From positions 5,394,001 to 5,458,000 of the forward strand of contig CAWICN010000001.1 of the NCBI GenBank assembly GCA_963834725.1: 64,000 bases of DNA, given 5' to 3'. Source of the stretch: PALSA-693 sp963834725. Lineage in GTDB: Bacteria; Actinomycetota; Acidimicrobiia; Acidimicrobiales; Palsa-688. Positions within the stretch are counted from its first letter, which is position 1; each line of letters begins with the position of its first letter. Of this stretch, positions 24,467 to 33,489 are shown in pieces. The notes below the pieces were generated by a model, which was not told the DNA's origin, made no database searches, and saw only the letters and a program-made list of their open reading frames with translations. Position numbers and translations under genes: made by a program.

Positions 24467-26866
24467 ATGACCGCTATTTCCCCGAAACCCACGAAAGTCT
24501 CCACCACCGTAAGCGGTACCTCCAAGGTCATGTCCTTCGAGACCGGCCGCCTTGCTCAGCAGTCCCAGGGAGCCGTCGTCGCCCAGCTCGGCGAGACGAT
24601 CATTCTCGCGACGGCTAACGCCGCGCCGAGCGTCCGTGAGGGAATCGATTTCTTCCCTCTCACGGTGGACGTCGAGGAGCGCATGTACGCCGCAGGCAAG
24701 ATCCCCGGGTCGTTCTTCCGGCGGGAGGGCCGGCCATCCGATACCGCCATCCTCTCCGCCCGGCTGATCGACCGGCCCTTGCGCCCCAGCTTTGCCGACG
24801 GGTATCGCAACGAGACCCAGGTCGTCGTCACCGTTCTCGGCGCCGATCAGGAGAATCCCCACGACGTGCTGGGGATCAATGCCGCCAGCGCCGCCCTCAT
24901 GCTGTCCGGACTTCCTTTCGAAGGGCCAATCGGCGCGGTGCGCTCTGCCTACGACGGCGAAGGCAGATGGGTGCCCCATCCGACCTATCAGGAGGGCGAC
25001 GAGTCGGCGTTCGAGCTGGTGGTGGCGGGGCGGCAGCTTGATGACGGCGACGTCGCCATCATGATGGTTGAGGCCGGAGGGACGGAATCGGCGTGGACGC
25101 TGTTCCAGTCCGGGGCGCCAAAGGTCACCGAGGAGGTCATCGCGGCGGGCCTGGAAGCATCGAAGGTCTGGATCCGTGAGAGCGTGGAGCTACAACGGCG
25201 GCTGGTAGCAGAGGCAGGTAGCCGTCCACTCCTCCCGTTTGTGCCCCAGGTGGACTATGGACGCGATGTCGCCGAGCGGGTCGCTCAGGTGGGCACGCAA
25301 CAGGTGGATGAAGTCACAAGGATCACCACCAAGGCCGAGCGGGAGGCAGCCACGGACAAGGTCACCAGTGCCATCGTGGCGGAGCTTTCCGGCGAATTCG
25401 ACGGTCGCGAGGACGAGATCAAGGCGGCCGTGCGATCGCTGACCAAGCAGCTGGTGCGGCAACGCATCGCGACGACAGGTGTCCGAATCGACGGGCGCGG
25501 TCCGGCCGACATCCGCCCGCTATCGGCTGAGGTCGGGGTCATCCCTACCGCGCACGGCTCGGGATTGTTCCAGCGAGGCGAGACCCAGGTGCTCAATTTC
25601 ACCACCCTCGGCATGCCGCGCATGGACCAGCTGCTCGACACGATCGGCATCGACGACAAAAAGCGCTACATGCACCACTACAACATGCCGCCATTCGCGA
25701 ACGGCGAGACCGGACGGGTGGGGAGCCCGAAGCGCCGGGAGATCGGCCACGGTCTGCTTGCCGAACGGGCCCTGGTCCCGGTGGTGCCCCCGGTCGAGGA
25801 GTTTCCCTACGCCCTCCGCCTGGTGTCGGAAGTGCTGTCCTCCAACGGCTCGACCTCGATGGCTTCGGTCTGTGCGTCGACCCTGTCGCTGATGGACGCC
25901 GGGGTGCCGGTCAAGGCTCCGGTAGGCGGAATCGCCATGGGCCTGGTGAAGGTGGACGACCGCTACATCACCCTGACCGACATACTCGGCGCCGAGGACG
26001 CTTTCGGTGACATGGATTTCAAGGTGGCCGGTACCGCCGACTTTGTCACCGCCCTGCAGCTTGACACCAAGATCGACGGGCTTCCCGCTGATGTGCTCGC
26101 GGCGGCTCTCCAGCAGGCCCACGAAGCAAGGATCAAGATCCTGGCGGTCATGGCCGGCGCCATCAGCGAGCCTCGTGACGATGTTCGGGATACCGCTCCC
26201 AAGATCATCAGCCTGGAGATTCCTCTGGACAAGATCGGCGAGGTGATCGGGCCCAAGGGCAAGGTCATCAACAGCCTGCAGCAGGAGACCGGGACCGACA
26301 TCGCGGTCGAGGACGACGGTCTCGTCGGCACCGTCACCATCGGCGCCCGGGACGGCGGGGCGGTGGCCGAGGCCCTTCGCCGCATCGAGATGATCCTTGA
26401 TCCGCCCAAGGCGGAGGTCGGCGCCGTCTACACCGGCAAGGTAGTCAACGTGACCAAGTTCGGGGCTTTCGTCAACATTCTTCCTGGGCGGGACGGGCTC
26501 GTCCACATCTCCAAACTCGGTCGGGGCCGGCGGGTTGAGAAGGTCGAGGACGTGCTCGACCTCGGCGACGAAGTCGAGGTGCGCGTGGACGACATCGACC
26601 CGCAGGGCAAGGTGTCGCTGTCCTTGGCCGGCGCGGACGACGGTAGCGATGCGGCCGACAGGTCGAGCGGTCATGTCCCGAACACCCTTCAGATGGCCTC
26701 CGGCCACGACCCGGGCGGGAAGGTCCTCTCCTTCGAGGACAGCTGGGAGGCAGAGGCGCAAGCCACCTTCGGCGATCTCGGCCCGGCCCAGACCGTCGGC
26801 GGACCCGGGCGCGGCGGCGACGACGGCGATCGGGGCCCCCGGCGAAACCCCCGGCGTCGGCGCTAG
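24467..26866 (+). CDS. pnp: Polyribonucleotide nucleotidyltransferase (PNPase)
   Basis: 799 residues from ATG 24467, eight bases after AAAGGAG. PNPase is a phosphorolytic 3'-5' exoribonuclease. Domains in order: first RNase PH (about 20-240), all-alpha linker (about 250-320), second RNase PH (about 330-560, with SGLFQRGETQVL, SNGSTSMASVCASTL and DILGAEDAFGDMDFKVAGT), KH (about 585-640, GEVIGPKGKVINSLQQETG), and S1 (about 650-715, GKVVNVTKFGAFVNILPG). The C-terminal ~85 residues are a Gly/Asp/Arg-rich tail, common in actinobacteria. Confidence 0.97.
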   Translation: MTAISPKPTKVSTTVSGTSKVMSFETGRLAQQSQGAVVAQLGETIILATANAAPSVREGIDFFPLTVDVEERMYAAGKIPGSFFRREGRPSDTAILSARLIDRPLRPSFADGYRNETQVVVTVLGADQENPHDVLGINAASAALMLSGLPFEGPIGAVRSAYDGEGRWVPHPTYQEGDESAFELVVAGRQLDDGDVAIMMVEAGGTESAWTLFQSGAPKVTEEVIAAGLEASKVWIRESVELQRRLVAEAGSRPLLPFVPQVDYGRDVAERVAQVGTQQVDEVTRITTKAEREAATDKVTSAIVAELSGEFDGREDEIKAAVRSLTKQLVRQRIATTGVRIDGRGPADIRPLSAEVGVIPTAHGSGLFQRGETQVLNFTTLGMPRMDQLLDTIGIDDKKRYMHHYNMPPFANGETGRVGSPKRREIGHGLLAERALVPVVPPVEEFPYALRLVSEVLSSNGSTSMASVCASTLSLMDAGVPVKAPVGGIAMGLVKVDDRYITLTDILGAEDAFGDMDFKVAGTADFVTALQLDTKIDGLPADVLAAALQQAHEARIKILAVMAGAISEPRDDVRDTAPKIISLEIPLDKIGEVIGPKGKVINSLQQETGTDIAVEDDGLVGTVTIGARDGGAVAEALRRIEMILDPPKAEVGAVYTGKVVNVTKFGAFVNILPGRDGLVHISKLGRGRRVEKVEDVLDLGDEVEVRVDDIDPQGKVSLSLAGADDGSDAADRSSGHVPNTLQMASGHDPGGKVLSFEDSWEAEAQATFGDLGPAQTVGGPGRGGDDGDRGPRRNPRRRR

Positions 26867-26930
26867 TGGTCCAGTCGTCCCGAGCAGCACGGCGGTCGTC
26901 ACGTCGAAGCCGGTTCTGTCTGCCGACACC

Positions 26931-28184
26931 GTGAGCCTGCAGCAGACCACCCTCGACGAGGGGTTGATTGTCGTCACTGAGCGGATGCCGGACGTCCGCT
27001 CGGTGAGCATCGGATTCTGGGTCGGCACCGGTTCGGTCGACGAGGGGTCCAGTCAGTCGGGGGCCTCGCACTTCCTTGAGCATCTCCTGTTCAAGGGCAC
27101 AGCGACCAGGTCGGCGCGGAGCATCGCCGAAGCCGTCGACGCTGTCGGAGGCGACATGAACGCCTTCACCACCAAGGAATACACGGCTTTCTACGTCCGG
27201 CTGCTCGCCGAGGACCAGGACCTCGGGCTCGACATTCTGTCGGACATCATCTGGTCGCCGGCGTTCCGGCCCGAGGAGTTCGAATCGGAGCGCCAGGTGA
27301 TCCTGGAGGAGATCCTGATGCACGCCGACGACCCGGCGGACCTGGTGCACGACGTCCTCGCCGCGGCTCTCTACCCTGAGCATCCCCTCGGACGGGAGGT
27401 CCTCGGAGAACAGGTGACCGTCGAGGCTATGGCGGTCGACGACGTGGCCCGCTTTCACGCCGCCCACTACCGCCCGGCCAACATGGTGGTCGCGGCCGCC
27501 GGACTGCTCGACCACGACCAGATCGTGGATGCCTTGGCCAGACGGCTACGCGGCCGCGCCGGTGGGGGTGCCCCGGCACGAGTCGCGCCGTCCCTCCCGG
27601 CGCTGTCGCGCGTGGTTCTGGCCCGACCGACCGAGCAGGTGCACCTGGCCGTGGCCGCGCCAGCCCCCGACCGTGATGACGACGACCGGCACGCCATGTC
27701 GATCATCGACCATGTCCTCGGCGGGGGCATGTCGAGCCGCTTGTTCCAGTCCATCCGGGAAGAGCGAGGTCTGGCGTACTCGGTGTACAGCTACCGGCTG
27801 GCGTTCCAGGGCGCGGGCGCCCTGGCGATCTACGCCGGCACCGCACCGGCCCACGCCGCCCAGGTGCGCGATTTGATCGTCGAGGAGTTCGACAACATGG
27901 TGGCCAGGGGAGTGACCGCCGACGAGATGGAGAAGGCCCGGAGCCACCTCCGGGGGTCGGTGGCCCTAGGGCTGGAAGACAGTGGGGCCCGGATGAGCCG
28001 TCTCGGTCACAGCCAGATCGTGCACGGCCGGGTCCTGACCCTCGACGAGATTGAGGCCCGGCTCGCCGCCCTCGATCTGGACCACGTGAATGACGTGGGC
28101 CGCCACTGGCTCTCGGGCACGCGGACACTGGCGTGCGTCGGCCCCTTCGACTTCGACGCCGACGGGTTGAAGGCCGCCGGCTAG
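26931..28184 (+). CDS. M16 family zinc peptidase (pitrilysin/PepR-like)
   Basis: 417 residues from GTG 26931. The inverted zinc motif HFLEH (residues 47-51) with the third ligand Glu in the ERQVILEEI helix about 75 residues later marks an active M16 domain. The second half (LSRVVLARPTEQVHLAV, GGGMSSRLFQSIREERGLAY) is the paired, non-catalytic M16 repeat. M16 peptidases of this type are commonly encoded just after pnp in actinobacteria. The substrate is unknown. The frame is open well upstream inside pnp; homology begins with LDEGLIVVTERMPDVRSVSI, which sets the start. Confidence 0.93.
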   Translation: MSLQQTTLDEGLIVVTERMPDVRSVSIGFWVGTGSVDEGSSQSGASHFLEHLLFKGTATRSARSIAEAVDAVGGDMNAFTTKEYTAFYVRLLAEDQDLGLDILSDIIWSPAFRPEEFESERQVILEEILMHADDPADLVHDVLAAALYPEHPLGREVLGEQVTVEAMAVDDVARFHAAHYRPANMVVAAAGLLDHDQIVDALARRLRGRAGGGAPARVAPSLPALSRVVLARPTEQVHLAVAAPAPDRDDDDRHAMSIIDHVLGGGMSSRLFQSIREERGLAYSVYSYRLAFQGAGALAIYAGTAPAHAAQVRDLIVEEFDNMVARGVTADEMEKARSHLRGSVALGLEDSGARMSRLGHSQIVHGRVLTLDEIEARLAALDLDHVNDVGRHWLSGTRTLACVGPFDFDADGLKAAG

Positions 28185-28279
28185 CTGTCGTCGGGTCAAT
28201 CCCGTTGACGGACCTTCTCCATCGGCGAGCCGCGATGGTCTCTGTCGCGGATAGCGCCCGTTAGAGGGTACCCCCCGCA

Positions 28280-28326
28280 TTTCTGCAGCAAATTGTGCCC
28301 AGTTAAAGGGGCAGGTGCTACAGAAA
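28280..28326 (+). other. AT-richer two-helix stem-loop downstream of the M16 gene
   Basis: TTTCTGCAGCA (28280-28290) pairs with TGCTACAGAAA (28316-28326) with one mismatch, and an inner TGCCC/GGGCA helix (28296-28300/28309-28313) closes the loop. It stands out from very G+C-rich flanks. There is no T-tract, so it is not a classical terminator; it could be a factor-independent RNA end, a small structured RNA or an operator. Confidence 0.5.
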
Positions 28327-28329
28327 GCG

Positions 28330-28500
28330 CGGGCCGCGGGGATGCCGAGCGCGCCTCGCGGGTACTGGTGTGCGGGGTTGCCGGGCGGGCGTCGCGGGTA
28401 GTGGGGTGCGGGTTTGTGGGCGGGCGCGTCGCGAGTGGAGCGCAGGAATTGGGGCGCGGGTAGTGGGGGGCCCGGGTAGTGGGGCAGCGATAGCCGGCGG
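28330..28500 (+). repeat. G-rich imperfect repeat (GCGGGTAGTGGGG-type)
   Basis: The 28185-28517 gap continues after the stem-loop with degenerate copies of GCGGGTAGTGGGG and GGCGGGCGTCGCG. I see no gene here. The only other element is TACTGT (28504-28509), eight bases before the dapB start. Confidence 0.6.
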
Positions 28501-28517
28501 CGGTACTGTCGGCGGCG

Positions 28518-29291
28518 ATGAGAGTTGCCGTGCTGGGTGCGGCCGGCCGCATGGGTTCGACCGTCTGTGCAACCGTCGAGGAGGCCCCCGACCTCACCCT
28601 GGTGGCCGCCATCGACCCGAAAGGCGCCGGCGGCCACGCCGGGGCCGGGGTGGAAATCGCGTCCGATCTCGATGCCCTGAGTGCGGCTGGCGCCGAGGTG
28701 GCGGTCGACTTCACGGTCGCGGCCGCGGCTGTTAGCAACGCCACCTGGTGTGCCGCTCACGGGATCCATGCGGTCCTCGGAACGACGGGGATCGACGGCC
28801 CGGCGCTGGCGGCCCTGGAGGGCGCGTTCCCGTCCCGGGGCAGGATCGGCTGCGTGGTGGCACCGAACTTCGCGATCGGCGCCGTGCTCATGATGCGTTT
28901 CGCCGAGCTGGCGTCGCCCTGGTTCGATTCGGGTGAGATCATCGAGTTGCACCATGACGCCAAGGTGGACGCCCCGTCGGGCACCGCCATGCTCACGGCC
29001 AACCGGATGGCCGCCGCCTCTTCCGACTGGAGTTCGGATCCCACGCAAGTAGCGGTGGTCGAAGGGGCCAGGGGGGGCGAGGGTCCGGCCGGCATCCGCA
29101 TCCACTCGGTGCGGTTGCGGGGGCTGGTAGCCCACCAGGAAGTCGTGCTCGGTACCGAGGGCCAGAGCCTGACCATTCGCCACGATTCGTACGACCGGCG
29201 GTCGTTCATGCCCGGCGTGCTGCTGGCCGTGCGGGCGGTGGCGGGCCGACCTGGCCTCACCGTGGGGCTGGAGGCCCTGCTCGGGATCTGA
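28518..29291 (+). CDS. dapB: 4-hydroxy-tetrahydrodipicolinate reductase
   Basis: 257 residues. DapB reduces the DapA product with NAD(P)H in the diaminopimelate pathway. The Rossmann motif VLGAAGRMG opens the protein, FTVAAAAV and GTTGID are conserved, APNFAIGAVLM follows, and the catalytic ELHHDAKVDAPSGTA segment is intact. There is no Shine-Dalgarno; TACTGT lies at leaderless-like spacing. dapA is two genes downstream. Confidence 0.96.
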   Translation: MRVAVLGAAGRMGSTVCATVEEAPDLTLVAAIDPKGAGGHAGAGVEIASDLDALSAAGAEVAVDFTVAAAAVSNATWCAAHGIHAVLGTTGIDGPALAALEGAFPSRGRIGCVVAPNFAIGAVLMMRFAELASPWFDSGEIIELHHDAKVDAPSGTAMLTANRMAAASSDWSSDPTQVAVVEGARGGEGPAGIRIHSVRLRGLVAHQEVVLGTEGQSLTIRHDSYDRRSFMPGVLLAVRAVAGRPGLTVGLEALLGI

Positions 29292-29351
29292 TCGTGGGGC
29301 CGGGAGCCTCCGGCCAGGCAGCCGGGCAGCCAGGCAGCCGGGCGGGCCGAG

Positions 29352-29436
29352 CGTCGCCGGCCTGCGGCTCCTCTCGTCGCCGGCCTGCGGCTCCTCTCGT
29401 CGCCGGCCTGCGGCTCCTCTCGTCGCCCGCCTGCGG
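29352..29436 (+). repeat. 23-bp tandem repeat, 3.7 copies
   Basis: Three exact copies of CGTCGCCGGCCTGCGGCTCC plus TCT (29352-29374, 29375-29397, 29398-29420) and a decayed fourth lie in the 281-base dapB-downstream gap. A separate GCAGCCGGGCAGCCAGG run precedes it (29317-29342). 23 is not a multiple of three, consistent with a non-coding site. Confidence 0.93.
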
Positions 29437-29572
29437 CGACCGCGATCATCCGGGAATCGGCCGGGCTGCGGTTGACGCCTTTAGGATCCGCGTTAAGATA
29501 ACCACGATAGCCAATCTGTCGGTCGCGGCGTAGGGCGCGTTGGCCCGACAAGAGCTGGGGAGAGGTGACGGC

Positions 29573-30691
29573 GTGACGGTCCAGAGCGATCTAACGGGGC
29601 GGAACGATCAACTGATCGGCCGGGGGAACATCAACGATCTCGAAGCCATCCTGGCGGTCAGCAACCACGATGACGACTCGGTCGACCATGGGGTGGAGTC
29701 CCACTTCGAGACCCTCTTCACGTGGGACTACGACAAGGGGACCAGGGCCCGTCTGGACCGGCTGTACGAGAAGGCCAAGACGGCCCAGTGGAACGCCCAG
29801 ACCGACCTGCCCTGGGAGACCGAGGTCGATCAGGAAGCCGTCGTCGTCGCCAACCAGGAGCTGCTAGGCGCCCGGGGCCTCGATGTCGATGTCACGGGCA
29901 CCCCTTTCGAGCGTTGGACCGGGGCACAGTGGCTGCAGTTCGGCCTCGAAAGCCAGAACTGGACGCTCTCACAGTTCCTTCATGGCGAACAGGGCGCCTT
30001 GCTCTGCACCGCCCGCATCGTCGAGACGGTGCCGTGGATCGACGCCAAGTATTACGCCGCCACCCAGGTCATGGATGAGGCGCGCCATGTCGAGGTCTTC
30101 GGCCGGTACCTCAATGAAAAGCTCTCGGGCCACTACCCGGTCAATGCCCACCTGGCGATGCTGCTCGACGACATCATCTCCGACAACCGCTGGGATATGA
30201 CCTATCTCGGCATGCAGATCATGGTCGAAGGGCTGGCGCTGGCGGCCTTCGGTTTCATTCACGAGACCACGACCGAGCCGTTGTTGAAGCAACTGCTCCG
30301 CTACGTCATGTCCGATGAGGCCCGGCACGTGGCGTTCGGGGTGCTCTCCCTCCAGGAGTTCTACGCCGGCCTCACCCGGGCCGAGCTCAAGGACCGCAAG
30401 GAGTTTGCCTTCGAGGCGGCGGTCCGGATGCGGGACCGCTTCTTGCAGCAGGAGGTGTGGGAGCGGCTCGGCGTTCCGGCGAAGGAGGCCATCTCGGTAG
30501 TGACCCGCTCGCCCGATAGGCAACTGTTCCAGCGCATGCTGTTCGCCAAGATCGTCCCCAATTGCAAGAAGCTTGGCCTTCTCGACCACGGGGACACCTG
30601 GCTTCGCGACCGTTTCACCGAGCTTGGAGTAATCGAGTTCGAGCATCTACCCGACACCGGCGAGGAGTTCGAGGCCTTCCAGCTGGCCTGA
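29573..30691 (+). CDS. Di-iron ferritin-like / R2-like oxidoreductase family protein
   Basis: 372 residues from GTG 29573, preceded by GGGGAGAGG; TTG 29540 is an in-frame alternative. The four-helix metal pattern is complete: Glu in HGEQGALLC, the ExxH of DEARHVEVF, Glu in MVEGLALAAFGF, and a second ExxH in SDEARHVAFG. These six residues are those expected to hold a carboxylate-bridged di-iron centre. Proteins of this layout include ribonucleotide reductase R2, R2-like oxidases and N-oxygenases; the sequence does not say which reaction. It sits between dapB and dapA, where many actinobacteria have thyX, but it does not resemble ThyX. Confidence 0.8.
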   Translation: MTVQSDLTGRNDQLIGRGNINDLEAILAVSNHDDDSVDHGVESHFETLFTWDYDKGTRARLDRLYEKAKTAQWNAQTDLPWETEVDQEAVVVANQELLGARGLDVDVTGTPFERWTGAQWLQFGLESQNWTLSQFLHGEQGALLCTARIVETVPWIDAKYYAATQVMDEARHVEVFGRYLNEKLSGHYPVNAHLAMLLDDIISDNRWDMTYLGMQIMVEGLALAAFGFIHETTTEPLLKQLLRYVMSDEARHVAFGVLSLQEFYAGLTRAELKDRKEFAFEAAVRMRDRFLQQEVWERLGVPAKEAISVVTRSPDRQLFQRMLFAKIVPNCKKLGLLDHGDTWLRDRFTELGVIEFEHLPDTGEEFEAFQLA

Positions 30692-30742
30692 TCGCGGCCC
30701 CATCGCCCTCGAAAAGGGGGGTGAAGCGGTTGAGCCGACCTA

Positions 30743-30748
30743 TAGGCT
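30743..30748 (+). promoter_or_regulatory. Putative -10 hexamer for leaderless dapA
   Basis: TAGGCT (within TATAGGCT) ends six bases before the dapA ATG at 30755, with no Shine-Dalgarno between. Confidence 0.45.
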
Positions 30749-30754
30749 CTGGCC

Positions 30755-31645
30755 ATGACTGCGATCGGACGTCTCGGCGCAGTGGGTTGCGCCATGGTCA
30801 CCCCTTTCGATCGGGAGGGCGGACTCGATATCGATGGCGCGGTGGTGCTGGCCCGATGGCTCTCCGAGCACGGCAACGACTTCCTCGTCGTCAGCGGCAC
30901 CACCGGCGAGAGTCCGGTCCTTTCCGACGCCGAGAAGACGGCGCTGTGGGAGGCGGTGGCCGGCGCGGTGAGCATCCCTGTCGTCGCCGGCACCAGCACC
31001 GCCGATACGTCCCATTCGGTCCAGCTGACTCGAGCGGCAGTGGCAGCCGGAGCGGCCGGGATCCTGGCCGTGACGCCGTACTACAGCCGTCCGCCCCAGG
31101 CGGGGATCGACGCGCACATCCGGGCCATGGCCGAAGCCGCCGCCGGGTTGCCAGTCATCCTCTATGACATCCCGATCCGTACCGGCCGCCAGGTGGCCCC
31201 CGACCTCATCATCCGACTCGCCCGCGATGGCGTTATCGCCGGCATCAAGGACGCGACGGCAAGCCCGGCCGGCACGGCTACCCTGTTGAGCCAGACGCCA
31301 TCGGGCTTCGAGTGTTACAGCGGCAACGACGGCGACACCCTTCCCCTCCTGGCCATTGGCGCCGTCGGGGCTATCTCGGTCGAGAGCCATTGGGCCGGCG
31401 GCGAGGTGGCCGAGATGGTCGCCGCGTTCCTCAAGGGTGACGTCGACCACGCCCGGGCGATGAATGCCCGCCTGGTGCCGTCGCACCGCTTCCAGTCGAC
31501 CGATACGGCCCCGAACCCCATCCCAGCCAAAGCCATGTTGCGGACCCTGGGATTGCCCGCGGGTCAATGCCGATTGCCGCTCGGTCCGGCTCCTGAGGGG
31601 CTCGAGGACGCGGCGCGCGAGGTCTTTTCCCAGCTCCGTGGTTGA
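30755..31645 (+). CDS. dapA: 4-hydroxy-tetrahydrodipicolinate synthase
   Basis: 296 residues. DapA condenses pyruvate with aspartate semialdehyde on a Schiff-base lysine. Conserved parts are AMVTPFDREGGLDIDGAV, VVSGTTGESPVLSDAEK, VTPYYSRPPQAGIDAH (catalytic Tyr), YDIPIRTGRQV, and the Schiff-base Lys in VIAGIKDATASP. The stop overlaps the rnj start by eight bases, so the two are coupled, as in many actinobacteria. Confidence 0.96.
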   Translation: MTAIGRLGAVGCAMVTPFDREGGLDIDGAVVLARWLSEHGNDFLVVSGTTGESPVLSDAEKTALWEAVAGAVSIPVVAGTSTADTSHSVQLTRAAVAAGAAGILAVTPYYSRPPQAGIDAHIRAMAEAAAGLPVILYDIPIRTGRQVAPDLIIRLARDGVIAGIKDATASPAGTATLLSQTPSGFECYSGNDGDTLPLLAIGAVGAISVESHWAGGEVAEMVAAFLKGDVDHARAMNARLVPSHRFQSTDTAPNPIPAKAMLRTLGLPAGQCRLPLGPAPEGLEDAAREVFSQLRG

Positions 31646-33302
31646 CGACCAGGTTCGGATCGTCTTCCTGGGGGGATTGGGGGAGATCGGCCGCAACTGT
31701 GCTTGCTTTGAAGTCGGAGGGCGGATCATGATCCTCGATTGCGGGCTCATGTTCCCCGACATCGAGATGCCCGGGATTGATCTGGTATTGCCCGACTTCA
31801 GTTATCTCCGGGAGAACGCCGACCGGGTCGAGGCTTGCATCGTCACCCACGGTCACGAGGATCACTGTGGGGGACTGAGCTTTCTGCTCCGCGAGCTGTC
31901 ATTCCCGATCTATGGATCGGAGCTCACCCTCGGGTTGGCCCGGAGCCGGATCGAGGAGGCCGGTCTGCTCCACCAGACCGAGCTCATCCCTGTGCGCGAT
32001 GGAGAGCGCCGCCAGATCGGCCCCTTCGACATGGAGTTCATCCCCGTCACCCACTCGGTGCCCCACGGCTTCGCGGTCGCCTTCCACACCCCGAAAGGGG
32101 TGATCCTGCACTCGGGCGACTTCAAGATCGATCTGACACCGGTGGACGGACGTGCGACTGACCTGGCCAAGATCGGCGCCCTGGCCGACGGGCCCGGGAT
32201 CCGGCTGCTGCTGTCGGACTCCACCAACGCCGAGGAGGATGGCCATACCGACAGCGAACGTCGGGTCGGTTCGGTGCTCGAAGGCCTGTTCGCCGCCCAC
32301 CCGGACAAACGGGTCATCGTCGCCTGCTTCGCCAGCCACATCCACCGGGTACAGCAGATCGCCGACGCGGCGTTGGCCAACGGACGGGTCCTGGCCACGC
32401 TCGGCCGGTCGATGGCCAAGAACGTCGCGCTGGCCCGATCCATGGGTCTGCTGAACGTCTCGGACGAGGACCTGGTCGACGTCGAGCACATCGGCGACTA
32501 CGACCCTCGCCGGGTGTGCGTCGTCTCCACCGGTTCGCAGGGTGAACCCATGTCGGCGCTGGCCCTGATGGCTGCGGCCGACAACAAATGGATCTCGGTG
32601 GGCGAAGGGGACCTGGTGGTTCTGTCCTCGCATGCCATTCCCGGCAACGAGACCAACGTCGGAAAGGTGATCGACGGGCTGAGCCGGCTCGGGGCGGAGG
32701 TCGTCCACTCCGGCCTGGCCCAGGTGCACGTCAGCGGTCATGCCAAGCGGGAGGAGCTGAAAACGCTGCTGTCGTTGGCCCGTCCCGAGTGCTTCATCCC
32801 GGTGCACGGCGAGTTTCGGCACCTCTCGCACCACGCCCGTCTGGCCCGGGACATGGGTGTCCCGATGGAGCGAGTGCTGCTGGCCGAGGACGGCGACGTG
32901 GTCGAGCTGACCGCCAACGGGGTCGACTTCGTGGCGGAGGTGCCGGCCGGCTACCTGTACGTGGACGGCATCGTCGGCGACGTCGGTCGCGGAGTGCTCC
33001 GGGACCGGCGGGTGCTGGCCGAGGAGGGCGTCGTGGTGGTCGTCGTCACGGTCGACGCCAAGTCCGGCGAGGTGCTCACGGGTCCGGAGATCATCACCCG
33101 GGGGTGGGTGTACGCGCCTGAGGCCGAGGAGTTGCTCGAGGAGGCGCGCCTCGCTGTCCTCTCCGCCCTGGAAGAAGCGGCTGAGTCGGGGTCCGTCGAT
33201 TTCGAGACGCTCCGCCGCCGGGCCCGGTCCGCCCTGGGGCGGTTCGTGTCCGAGCGGACCCGGCGCCGGCCCATGATCGTCCCGGTGGTTATGGAGGTCT
33301 GA
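31638..33302 (+). CDS. rnj: Ribonuclease J
   Basis: 554 residues from GTG 31638. RNase J is a metallo-beta-lactamase/beta-CASP nuclease with endo- and 5'-3' exonuclease activity. It has GGLGEIGRNCACFEVGGR at the N-terminus, the zinc motif THGHEDHCGG near residue 70, HSGDFKIDLTP, the beta-CASP region (LLLSDSTNAEEDGHTDSER, FASHIHRVQQIAD, STGSQGEPMSAL), and HVSGHAKREEL. A C-terminal domain follows. The start overlaps dapA, and ftsK follows after a gap, the standard dapA-rnj-ftsK layout. Confidence 0.96.
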   Translation: MVDDQVRIVFLGGLGEIGRNCACFEVGGRIMILDCGLMFPDIEMPGIDLVLPDFSYLRENADRVEACIVTHGHEDHCGGLSFLLRELSFPIYGSELTLGLARSRIEEAGLLHQTELIPVRDGERRQIGPFDMEFIPVTHSVPHGFAVAFHTPKGVILHSGDFKIDLTPVDGRATDLAKIGALADGPGIRLLLSDSTNAEEDGHTDSERRVGSVLEGLFAAHPDKRVIVACFASHIHRVQQIADAALANGRVLATLGRSMAKNVALARSMGLLNVSDEDLVDVEHIGDYDPRRVCVVSTGSQGEPMSALALMAAADNKWISVGEGDLVVLSSHAIPGNETNVGKVIDGLSRLGAEVVHSGLAQVHVSGHAKREELKTLLSLARPECFIPVHGEFRHLSHHARLARDMGVPMERVLLAEDGDVVELTANGVDFVAEVPAGYLYVDGIVGDVGRGVLRDRRVLAEEGVVVVVVTVDAKSGEVLTGPEIITRGWVYAPEAEELLEEARLAVLSALEEAAESGSVDFETLRRRARSALGRFVSERTRRRPMIVPVVMEV

Positions 33303-33444
33303 TCGCGGCGTGGGGCGGCGGGGCGGTGGGTCGGCGGCCCGGGGGCGCGGCGGCCGGGGGAGGCGCGGCGGCCCGGCAGCGTGGCGGCCGGGGGGCGGTG
33401 GCGGGGAGGACGCGCCCCGCAGGCTCCCTCAACCTTCTTACTTG

Positions 33445-33489
33445 ATTGTGTTATAAAACACGCGGTATACGCGTGTTTTATAACACAAT
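33445..33489 (+). promoter_or_regulatory. 45-bp AT-rich perfect palindrome upstream of ftsK
   Basis: Two perfect 20-base arms, ATTGTGTTATAAAACACGCG (33445-33464) and its complement (33470-33489), flank GTATA. Each arm contains its own small dyad GTGTT-N4-AACAC (33448-33461 and 33473-33486), giving two operator-like half-sites 25 bases apart. The stretch is far more AT-rich than its surroundings. TTGATT (33443-33448) and TATACG (33466-33471) are 17 bases apart and could be a promoter under the palindrome. Otherwise 33303-33752 holds only a G+C-rich leader and no gene I can support. Confidence 0.8.

Noticed and set aside
29573..30691. Ribonucleotide reductase small subunit (nrdB)
   Set aside because: The metal ligands fit the superfamily, but the sequence lacks a recognisable R2 radical-tyrosine context and there is no large subunit nearby.
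33445..33489. Palindrome near ftsK as a dif or parS site
   Set aside because: The arms and centre do not match XerCD/dif (28 bases, 11-base arms, 6-base centre) or parS (TGTTTCACGTGAAACA), and ftsK genes are not usually beside dif.
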